DNA of 6,402 bases from an uncultured euryarchaeote. Its GTDB lineage: Archaea; Thermoplasmatota; Poseidoniia; Poseidoniales; Poseidoniaceae. The notes beneath the pieces were generated by a model. It did not search any database and was not told the DNA's origin. It saw nothing but the letters and a program-made list of their open reading frames with translations. The position numbers and the translations under genes were made by a program. Shown here one piece after another: positions 1-5,047 of this stretch. Numbering within the stretch: the first letter of the stretch is position 1; every line of letters begins with the position of its first letter. The stretch covers positions 1 to 6,402 of the forward strand of contig CALGEM010000272.1 in the NCBI GenBank assembly GCA_937881505.1. The letters run 5' to 3'.

Positions 1-737
1 ATTTTATTCTTACTAGTCCCACGTTGTGACCCATTGACTATATTTTTGTTTAACAACTCATAGAATTCATCTAGGATTTGTCTATACCCTTCGGACTTAT
101 TGCCAATAACTCTCAATTTCTCAACAACACTCTGAGTACCGATTTCGATTCTATTTCGCCATCCACTATCAGGTCCCGTTAGAATTGTGTTTACCTCCAG
201 ACCCTCTCCGCGTATGTAAGATACTATTTCTCTGCGAGCGTTTGAATCTAGACCCATTAAATTTGGATCTCTTACATGGATGTGAAAGCCTCGGTGACCC
301 GAGAATGTGAATTGTGCAAACTCTCTTTTCATGTCGAATTCAGGTTCTAGGAAATCATTCCATAGACTCCATGCTTGTTCTTGTATTAGTTCAATCATTG
401 CTGGAAAATCTGCATCCGACACCCCTGGCAAATGATCGCCATCGAGATCGAAGATTAGATCCGCCCCCAACCAATCTTTGTCTGCCATTTTACGTTCCAT
501 CGGTTTTCGGTAGTAAGCGGTGCTATGGAATGAAGAATGTGGACCCCTCTGCTGAAGGTACGAAAGCAATGAGTCTTCCGATGTAAATCCGCGATGGCGA
601 TCAACTGGTTTGTCTCCCCATTGAATGAACATCCATTCTCTATTTCTTAGCCTAGGAGGAGTCCATAAATCTGATGCAGATAAGCTAGCGTAGTATCTAG
701 AGAAACGAAGCGCGAACCTACTCCATCCTCCGGACAT
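1..737 (-). CDS. Second DNA primase small subunit (PriS paralogue), C-terminus beyond window
   Basis: The minus strand reads open from ATG at 737 to the left edge, giving 245 codons with no stop. The product closely parallels the PriS encoded at 2747-3946. It begins MSGGWSRFALRFSRYY against MSDGWARFAHRFGQYY there. It carries the catalytic DLD pair (D97, D99) in FDLDGDHLPG and the nucleotide-binding SGHRGFH motif (146-152). Across residues 83-134, 44 of 52 residues match the other copy. Archaeal PriS makes primers for replication, normally with PriL. The third catalytic aspartate would lie beyond the window. After residue about 185 the two copies diverge and this one is shorter. No Shine-Dalgarno motif precedes the ATG; the upstream gene ends 48 bp away. 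Of 22 arginine codons, 12 are AGA/AGG, against 3 of 23 in the same span of the other copy, so it has a different codon history. It could be an ancient paralogue or an acquired xenologue. Confidence 0.93.
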   Translation of the reverse strand, partial: MSGGWSRFALRFSRYYASLSASDLWTPPRLRNREWMFIQWGDKPVDRHRGFTSEDSLLSYLQQRGPHSSFHSTAYYRKPMERKMADKDWLGADLIFDLDGDHLPGVSDADFPAMIELIQEQAWSLWNDFLEPEFDMKREFAQFTFSGHRGFHIHVRDPNLMGLDSNARREIVSYIRGEGLEVNTILTGPDSGWRNRIEIGTQSVVEKLRVIGNKSEGYRQILDEFYELLNKNIVNGSQRGTSKNK

Positions 738-785
738 AGTAAATCGAAGACGAAGGAGGCTGATGAACTCAACGCTGAGATGATA

Positions 786-980
786 TCAATCGAGATCCAA
801 TGCTTGAACTTCTTTACCTTCAGTTGATGGTGCCGCTCCGGTTTTCTCTATGTATGCTTCAAGACACAAATATTCACCATCAAGTACAATTGCCTCACCG
901 AAAGTAAGGGCCTTGCCAGTCACGGCGCATACCGGACCTAATTGACCTGAAGCTGTGGACAGTTTGGAAGGGTCTGGCAT
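786..980 (-). CDS. Small LIM-like protein with degenerate metal site, paired with second priS
   Basis: This 64-residue protein lies upstream of the minus-strand priS and is homologous to the 69-residue protein at 2486-2695, which lies upstream of the other priS. From residue 13 to 49, 20 of 37 positions are identical, including LGP, LTFG and TGA. The plus-strand copy has a putative zinc site C-X2-C-X17-C-X2-H. Here only C18 and C39 remain; the second cysteine is T21 and the histidine is A42. Zinc binding of the same kind is therefore unlikely. The start is ATG at 980, with AGGA only 2 nt upstream, too close for a standard ribosome site, so a leaderless transcript is possible. The homology to a second gene in the same context makes it a real gene despite its size. 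I do not recognise a named family; function unknown. Confidence 0.85.
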   Translation of the reverse strand: MPDPSKLSTASGQLGPVCAVTGKALTFGEAIVLDGEYLCLEAYIEKTGAAPSTEGKEVQALDLD

Positions 981-1055
981 ATTCCTGTGGGAGTGATATT
1001 GCTTCTTGATACTTACTTAGAACCTGATTGCTTAATACAAGTCATTTTTTACTAG
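981..1055. promoter_or_regulatory. Divergent promoter region between the two gene blocks
   Basis: These 75 bp separate two genes transcribed outward, so both promoters should lie here. On the plus strand TTAATA at 1032-1037 is a plausible archaeal TATA element. Its centre lies about 27 bp before the ATG at 1062, which would suit a leaderless mRNA starting at the third codon of the annotated MqnD-family gene. On the minus strand AAGTATC near 1012-1018 is a weaker candidate, about 34 bp before the ATG at 980. No clear BRE was picked out. The gene arrangement is seen; the elements are inferred. Confidence 0.45.
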
Positions 1056-1934
1056 ATGGAAATGCCATGGGTCATGGAAACGGATGAAATCCATATACGG
1101 ATAGGACATTCTCCAGACCCCGATGATGCCTTCATGTTCCACGCTCTTACAACTGGTGCTATCAAAACACCAGGAAGAAACTACGAACATGTCTTATTGG
1201 ATATTCAAACTTTGAACGAGAAAGCCCTTAATTCTGAATACGAAATATCCGCCGTTAGTATCCATTCCTTCCCAAAAATTATCGAAAACTACGCTTTAAT
1301 GAATTGTGGTGCATCCATGGGGGAAGGTTATGGCCCGATGATCGTGTGTCGTCAAGGCGTATCAGAGGAAGACGCTCGAAGCAATATCATTGCTGTCCCG
1401 GGCCTAAAGACCAGTGCTTACCTCGGTCTTCGTTTGGCATGGGGTGATTGTGAAGTCGCTGTGGTTCCCTTTGACGAAATCATCCCCCGAATTTTAGATG
1501 GAACCTACATGAGTGGACTGATTATTCACGAAGGCCAACTGACCTATGTCGACCACGACCTCGATGTACTCATTGACCTCGGCAAGTGGTGGAACGCCCG
1601 AACGCCCAACTGGCCAATGCCCCTGGGCGGCAACGTCGTCCGCAGAGATCTCGGTGAGGAGGTGATGCAGGACATCACGAAATACACCAAGATGAGCATT
1701 GAGTTCGCGCTCAAATCCCCCGATGAAGCGCTCGAGTTCGCAAAAGCATGGGGTAGAGGTATTGACGATGACACCAACAAGGAATTTGTTGGCATGTACG
1801 TTAATGACCGCACCATTGACTATCGTGACGAGGGTCGAGCATCCATTCGCCGCTTCATCAAGGAAGGTCAAGGCATTGGCCTCATCCGAGAGGACTTTGA
1901 TACGGATGCAATGAGATTCATCGGTGCCCCCTGA
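1056..1934 (+). CDS. mqnD: MqnD-family protein (1,4-dihydroxy-6-naphthoate synthase type, VitK2_biosynth fold)
   Basis: The 292-residue product matches the MqnA/MqnD family, which has a periplasmic-binding-protein-like fold without a signal peptide. MqnD cleaves cyclic dehypoxanthine futalosine to 1,4-dihydroxy-6-naphthoate in the futalosine route to menaquinone, in the cytoplasm. Visible family motifs are HSPDPDDAFMF (18-28), GEGYGP (89-94), PGLKTSAYLGLRL (115-127), IHEGQLTY (157-164) and PLGGNVVRRDLG (189-200). H158 fits the histidine proposed as catalytic base in characterised MqnD. The first motif reads SPDPDDAF rather than the classic SPCPNDTF, so a variant substrate is possible. ATG codons at 1056, 1062 and 1074 are all possible starts; the family normally begins close to the IRIGHSP segment, and the TATA position favours 1062. 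GC content rises sharply inside the gene. No other futalosine-pathway gene is visible. It probably heads the plus-strand operon. Confidence 0.82.
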   Translation: MEMPWVMETDEIHIRIGHSPDPDDAFMFHALTTGAIKTPGRNYEHVLLDIQTLNEKALNSEYEISAVSIHSFPKIIENYALMNCGASMGEGYGPMIVCRQGVSEEDARSNIIAVPGLKTSAYLGLRLAWGDCEVAVVPFDEIIPRILDGTYMSGLIIHEGQLTYVDHDLDVLIDLGKWWNARTPNWPMPLGGNVVRRDLGEEVMQDITKYTKMSIEFALKSPDEALEFAKAWGRGIDDDTNKEFVGMYVNDRTIDYRDEGRASIRRFIKEGQGIGLIREDFDTDAMRFIGAP

Positions 1935-1937
1935 GGT
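1933..1937 (+). promoter_or_regulatory. Ribosome binding site overlapping the mqnD stop codon
   Basis: GAGGT begins inside the TGA stop of the upstream gene and sits 6 nt before ATG 1944. This fixes the start of the HEAT-repeat gene and implies translational coupling between the two genes. Confidence 0.75.
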
Positions 1938-1943
1938 TGACGC

Positions 1944-2432
1944 ATGTCGGATACAGACCGCAAACCTCAGGTCAGCCAATACGGGTCAGTGGATCCAGCT
2001 CCGCCGGCAAAGACATCTACCTTGGCGTCATTGAAGGAGCAACTTTGCGACGAAGAACAACCGATGTTTCAACGCATGAGGGCAGTTTTTGCACTTCGAA
2101 ATCAACGAACCGACGAAGCATGTTTGGCCCTTTGTCGTGGTTTCTCGAGTAAAAGTGCCCTCCTTCGCCACGAAATTGCCTATGTGCTTGGCCAGATGCA
2201 GAACCCTGTCGCTTTGCCTACGTTGGTTGAACGCTTAGAGGATAGCGACGAGCATGTCATGGTACGACATGAAGCTGCAGAAGCCATGGGTGCTATTGGC
2301 GACAGAAGCGTGATTCCGTCGCTTCAAAAATTTGTCAATGACCCATTGCCCGAGGTGGCAGAATCGTGTGTTGTTGCGCTTGACCTTCTGGCTTGGGTTG
2401 AAGGGGCAGAGTTTGAAGAAACTGAATGGTAG
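1944..2432 (+). CDS. HEAT-repeat protein resembling one half of deoxyhypusine hydroxylase (DOHH)
   Basis: The 162-residue product has HEAT repeats with two His-Glu metal-binding pairs, LLRHEIAYVLGQMQ (H76-E77) and MVRHEAAEAMGAIG (H109-E110), spaced 33 residues apart as in eukaryotic DOHH. DOHH hydroxylates the deoxyhypusine of eIF5A with a di-iron centre held by four such pairs, two per half, in about 300 residues. From memory of human DOHH, this protein best fits its C-terminal half. SVDPAPPA (15-22) matches the linker between the halves, FALRN (49-53) follows, and PLPEVAESCVVALD (134-147) matches the end. The N-terminal half is absent here, and upstream is mqnD. A homodimer could rebuild a four-pair site; that is inference. 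The gene lies 9 bp after mqnD with a good GAGGT ribosome site. Alternatives are a general HEAT/PBS-lyase-like scaffold or a hydroxylase with another substrate. The family call is firm; the activity is uncertain. Confidence 0.85.
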   Translation: MSDTDRKPQVSQYGSVDPAPPAKTSTLASLKEQLCDEEQPMFQRMRAVFALRNQRTDEACLALCRGFSSKSALLRHEIAYVLGQMQNPVALPTLVERLEDSDEHVMVRHEAAEAMGAIGDRSVIPSLQKFVNDPLPEVAESCVVALDLLAWVEGAEFEETEW

Positions 2433-2485
2433 GCTCCCTCAAGTTCAAAGACTAGACCGGATACCCCCTGTTTGGAAGGATACGT

Positions 2486-2695
2486 ATGCCCCACGACCAC
2501 ATCCAACTAGCTCAAGCACCCAACGGTGAACTTGGCCCCCGCTGCCATTCATGCGGCATGCGATTGACCTTTGGCAACGCCATGGTTGTTGACAAGTATT
2601 ACATGTGCTGGGAGCATTATGTCGAAGCTACAGGCGCAGACACCGCTACTGAGGTCAGCGATGCTGATGAGCGGTTCTGGATGAAGCAAGAATAA
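2486..2695 (+). CDS. Small LIM-like zinc-site protein upstream of priS
   Basis: This 69-residue protein has a putative single zinc site: C20-X2-C23, then 17 residues, then C41-X2-H44, similar to half of a LIM domain. LTFG and an aromatic stretch (YYMCWEHY) lie between or beside the ligands. GGAAGGA at 2474-2480 is a strong ribosome site 5 nt before ATG 2486. It starts 53 bp after the DOHH-like gene and ends 51 bp before priS. A homologue (786-980) precedes the second priS in the same order and at nearly the same spacing, so the pair has stayed together through duplication or transfer. This hints at a role linked to the primase or primer synthesis, but nothing in the sequence shows interaction. 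I do not recognise a named family. Confidence 0.88.
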   Translation: MPHDHIQLAQAPNGELGPRCHSCGMRLTFGNAMVVDKYYMCWEHYVEATGADTATEVSDADERFWMKQE

Positions 2696-2713
2696 CACGG
2701 CTTTCTTCAAGAA

Positions 2714-2740
2714 CCCTCAACGCTTGGTGTCAGTTGAGGG
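2714..2740 (+). promoter_or_regulatory. Hairpin that would mask the priS ribosome binding site
   Basis: CCCTCAAC (2714-2721) and GTTGAGGG (2733-2740) are perfect 8-bp inverted arms around an 11-nt loop. The 3' arm contains the GAGGG Shine-Dalgarno motif (2737-2740 plus flank), which sits about 6 nt before ATG 2747. In mRNA the stem would hide the ribosome site, so initiation might depend on ribosomes arriving from the upstream small gene or on a ligand or protein. There is no following T-run, so it does not look like an intrinsic terminator. Pairing is seen; control is inferred. Confidence 0.5.
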
Positions 2741-2746
2741 ACATTC

Positions 2747-3946
2747 ATGTCAGACGGCTGGGCAAGGTTTGCACATCGTTTTGGTCAATACTATCAAAAC
2801 GCCTCCTTGTGGTCGCCTCCACGCATAAAAACGCGTGAATGGATGTTTATTCCATTCGGAGGGGCGCCTCCGCTTCGCCACAAATCATTCTCTGACGTGA
2901 ATCAAGTTCAATCTTTTTTGTCGCAGCGCGCCATGCATTCCTGTTTCTATTCCACAGCATATTGGCGCCGTCCGTATGAACTGAAAATGGCCGATAAATT
3001 ATGGCAGGGCGCTGACCTCATCTTTGATTTGGATGGTGACCACCTCCCGGGTGTTACTGACCGCGACTTCCCAGGCATGCTGGCGGTGATTCAAGAACAG
3101 GCTTGGTCGCTATGGAATGATTTTTTGGAACCCGAGTTTGGTTTTTCTCAGGATCATCTCCAAGTGACATTTTCGGGGCACCGGGGATTTCACTTGCACT
3201 ATCGTGACCCGCAGTTGTTTCATCTCGATTCCGAGGCTCGCCGAGAATTGGTCTCCCACATCAGGGGCGAAGGTGTCGATGTGCAAGGCGGTCTCGCCAG
3301 ATACCACGACCAGGATGCGAAAGGTTGGACGCAACGTATACGAGATGGTATGGATGAAATGATCATGACGCTCCGTAGCATCCACCGTGGTTCAGATGGA
3401 AGCAGTGCGGAATTGCGGCGTTTGGAAGCAGCGCTTCAGTCACTTCAAGACCGAGAAGGCAACACTTCACAGCGTTCAGCAACAGCCATCAAACGCCTTG
3501 CTGAATTGATGGACCACGACAACCGTGTGCAACGATTGAAGGAGGGCAAGTTTGAACTCCTCGGGAACTACCAAACGCTCTTTTTGAACCTCCTCAAAGC
3601 CGATGCTTCGGTCGTGCTCGGTTCGGCGGGTGAAACCGATGAAGTGGTGACCATCGATGTTCGACGGCAAATCCGATGGCCGACCTCTCTCCATGGAAAA
3701 TCCGGTATGCGTGTCAGTGAATTTTCGTTGGCACGGCTTGACCCCGATGGAAGTCGCCCTTACAATCCACTTCACGAGGCTTTTGTGCTGGGGATGGACG
3801 ATGCGCACGAGGTCGAATGGGTGGTTGATGATGCCGTTGCACAATTCGGTGAGCGTCGCATAGAGAGCACGGTTGGAGAGCGTTTTCGGATTCATGAATC
3901 CGGTGCGACTTTCCTTGTTCTCAAAGGGTGGGCGAAACTTGTTTGA
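2747..3946 (+). CDS. priS: DNA primase small (catalytic) subunit PriS
   Basis: The 399-residue product is an archaeo-eukaryotic primase catalytic subunit. With PriL it makes the primers that replicative polymerases extend. The catalytic metal ligands are D94 and D96 in FDLDGDHLPG. SGHRGFHLH (143-151) is the signature nucleotide-binding motif. D304 in TIDVRRQIRWP is the third aspartate, followed by SLHGKSG (314-320), which binds the triphosphate in the family. A charged, helical, family-specific stretch (about 195-265) separates the halves. The length is in the usual archaeal range and all catalytic residues are present, so this is probably the housekeeping copy. The start at ATG 2747 has a strong TTGAGGGA site 5 nt upstream, within a hairpin. 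Arginine codons are mostly CGN, unlike the divergent minus-strand copy at 1-737. The C-terminus ends soon after the hydrophobic GATFLVLKGWAKLV. Confidence 0.96.
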   Translation: MSDGWARFAHRFGQYYQNASLWSPPRIKTREWMFIPFGGAPPLRHKSFSDVNQVQSFLSQRAMHSCFYSTAYWRRPYELKMADKLWQGADLIFDLDGDHLPGVTDRDFPGMLAVIQEQAWSLWNDFLEPEFGFSQDHLQVTFSGHRGFHLHYRDPQLFHLDSEARRELVSHIRGEGVDVQGGLARYHDQDAKGWTQRIRDGMDEMIMTLRSIHRGSDGSSAELRRLEAALQSLQDREGNTSQRSATAIKRLAELMDHDNRVQRLKEGKFELLGNYQTLFLNLLKADASVVLGSAGETDEVVTIDVRRQIRWPTSLHGKSGMRVSEFSLARLDPDGSRPYNPLHEAFVLGMDDAHEVEWVVDDAVAQFGERRIESTVGERFRIHESGATFLVLKGWAKLV

Positions 3947-3964
3947 GCCCAAGATGGAGACAAA

Positions 3965-4006
3965 AAGAACAATGTTCTTCATGGTTCAACATGCGGTAAG
4001 GTTCAA
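3965..4006. repeat. Short palindrome and GGTTCAA direct repeats after priS
   Basis: In the 87-bp gap after priS, AAGAAC (3965-3970) and GTTCTT (3974-3979) form a perfect 6-bp inverted repeat with a 3-nt loop. GGTTCAA then occurs at 3983-3989 and again at 4000-4006, 17 bp apart. These could be a protein-binding site or a weak transcript-end hairpin. No T-run follows, and the repeats are short enough to arise by chance. Confidence 0.3.
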
Positions 4007-4026
4007 GGGTGGTTTCCCATCCCTTG
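4004..4026 (+). promoter_or_regulatory. Inverted repeat just before the GTG start of the Pro/Ala-rich gene
   Basis: CAAGGG (4004-4009) and CCCTTG (4021-4026) pair perfectly around an 11-nt loop, ending 7 nt before GTG 4034. The only purine-rich ribosome site candidate, GGGACGAG (4026-4033), touches the stem's 3' edge. Structure here could affect initiation. The case is weaker than for the priS hairpin because the 3' arm is not itself the ribosome site. Confidence 0.3.
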
Positions 4027-4033
4027 GGACGAG

Positions 4034-5047
4034 GTGAGTCCATTGGGTCTGCGCAGAGGGAAGAAATCCAAGAACAAGGAAGCCCCTTTGCCCATGCCAG
4101 ATTTGCCTCCCCCGGCCGGTTTGCCAGCCCCTCTTCCATTGCCAACAGGTGGCGACCTGCCCCCGCTTCCTGGGATGCCGGCCCCGCTACCTGCACCTGT
4201 TCCTGCACCAGCGCCAGCCGCCCCCGCTGCACCAGCCCCCGCCCCCATTCCCGTGGTCAACACCACGCCGTTGCCCCAACCTGTGAACAATCCTGAGACC
4301 ACGCTTTCCGGTATCGCAGAGGAAAAAGGCTACAGTGATTTGTGGGCCAAGCGATCGGAAAAGCCACTGCAACAAATTTACGGCCACATTGACCGGATCA
4401 GCAACAAAGAGGCAGGTTCTCTTTTAGACCGCTATGCTGACCGCTTTGGTCATTCACTAGACCGAGAAATCATCGTCATGCGAAAAGCAGCCGTTGATGA
4501 GAAAGTTGCAGAGATCCGTGATGCTCCCGTTGTTGAACTCCTTGGAGACGAACCAGCGGAGGATGTTGACGAACTCAAGCAGGTCGAAGATGAACTTCGG
4601 TCGCTCAAGCCGCTCTATCAAGATGCCAAAGCCGTCGGGGACAAGGAAGCCCTAGCCGAACTCACGCCAATTCTCCAGGAACTGATGGCCCGCAGGAAGA
4701 CCTTGAAGCAAGGCGGCAGCCCTGCTCAAGAAGCACCAGCTACTGCAGAGGCAGCGCAGGACGATGGCTTGGAACTCTTTGCTCACTTCGTCGCCATCGT
4801 TGACGACTTGCTGGGTGAACACCTCCCCGAATCAATTGTGAACGACTTTGTTGCGAGTGCGGACTTTGAAACCTACCGTGCAGTATTGGAATCACCCGAG
4901 ACGACGGACGATGAAACTCGGGCAATTTTCTACAACATGGTCGACGATCAACTCGGCAACATGCCCGATACGTCCATTGAAGCCTTTGTGGGCTCTCCAG
5001 ATTTTGAAATCTACCGCCAAATCGGTGAACTGTACAAGGAAGCGTGA
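4034..5047 (+). CDS. Hypothetical protein: Pro/Ala-rich N-terminus, coiled-coil middle, duplicated C-terminal motif
   Basis: The 337-residue product is not a family I recognise. A basic start (RRGKKSKNK, 8-15) leads into a proline/alanine-rich disordered segment (about 17-83). Next comes a helical region (96-165), then a charged probable coiled coil with many Glu, Leu and Lys (about 176-226), a short Ala/Glu/Pro linker, and an acidic C-terminal domain. That domain holds two copies of a motif of the form VDDxLG-x(3-4)-P-x(6)-FVxSxDFExYR (256-282 and 303-328). There is no signal peptide or membrane segment, so it should be cytoplasmic, perhaps a scaffold or adaptor for the membrane protein encoded next. 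The start is GTG at 4034: the frame is open back to the priS stop but offers no earlier start codon. The stop overlaps the next gene's GTG by 4 bases, arguing for coupled translation. Confidence 0.85.
   Translation: MSPLGLRRGKKSKNKEAPLPMPDLPPPAGLPAPLPLPTGGDLPPLPGMPAPLPAPVPAPAPAAPAAPAPAPIPVVNTTPLPQPVNNPETTLSGIAEEKGYSDLWAKRSEKPLQQIYGHIDRISNKEAGSLLDRYADRFGHSLDREIIVMRKAAVDEKVAEIRDAPVVELLGDEPAEDVDELKQVEDELRSLKPLYQDAKAVGDKEALAELTPILQELMARRKTLKQGGSPAQEAPATAEAAQDDGLELFAHFVAIVDDLLGEHLPESIVNDFVASADFETYRAVLESPETTDDETRAIFYNMVDDQLGNMPDTSIEAFVGSPDFEIYRQIGELYKEA
4082..4282 (+). repeat. C-rich low-complexity tract encoding the Pro/Ala linker
   Basis: This stretch is dominated by CCN and GCN codons and is strongly C-rich on the plus strand. 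It contains runs of five C at 4221-4225, 4236-4240 and 4242-4246 and CCC at 4250-4252. It encodes the disordered N-terminal linker of the 337-residue protein. Such tracts change length easily by slippage. Confidence 0.8.
4799..5017 (+). repeat. Two diverged copies of a motif inside the 337-residue protein
   Basis: Bases 4799-4879 encode VDDLLGEHLP...FVASADFETYR and bases 4940-5017 encode VDDQLGNMP...FVGSPDFEIYR. The copies share VDD, LG, P, FV, S, DFE and YR in register with a single one-residue gap. This indicates an internal duplication of a small helical unit. The DNA has diverged, so the event is old. Confidence 0.75.

Noticed and set aside
314..586. 90-codon plus-strand reading frame
   Set aside because: It is antisense to the second priS, whose minus-strand frame shows clear primase motifs; the plus-strand translation has no recognisable features.
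1494..1979. 161-codon minus-strand frame opposite the MqnD-family gene
   Set aside because: It lies over a well-supported plus-strand gene, has no family motif and crosses into the next gene; long antisense frames are common in GC-richer genes.
2696..2746. Hairpin before priS as an intrinsic terminator
   Set aside because: No T-run follows the stem and its 3' arm is the priS ribosome site.
1..3946. Inverted duplication as a transposon or assembly artefact
   Set aside because: No terminal inverted repeats or transposase are visible, and the copies differ too much at synonymous sites to be a duplicated assembly segment.
3476..3982. 168-codon minus-strand frame opposite priS
   Set aside because: Antisense to the conserved C-terminal half of PriS, including the third catalytic aspartate; no features of its own.
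3983..4026. GGTTCAA resembling a tRNA T-loop
   Set aside because: No acceptor, D or anticodon stem can be drawn around either copy, and no CCA-end context follows.
4003..4302. Glycine/alanine-rich minus-strand frame
   Set aside because: Its Gly-rich sequence is simply the complement of the Pro/Ala-rich coding tract.
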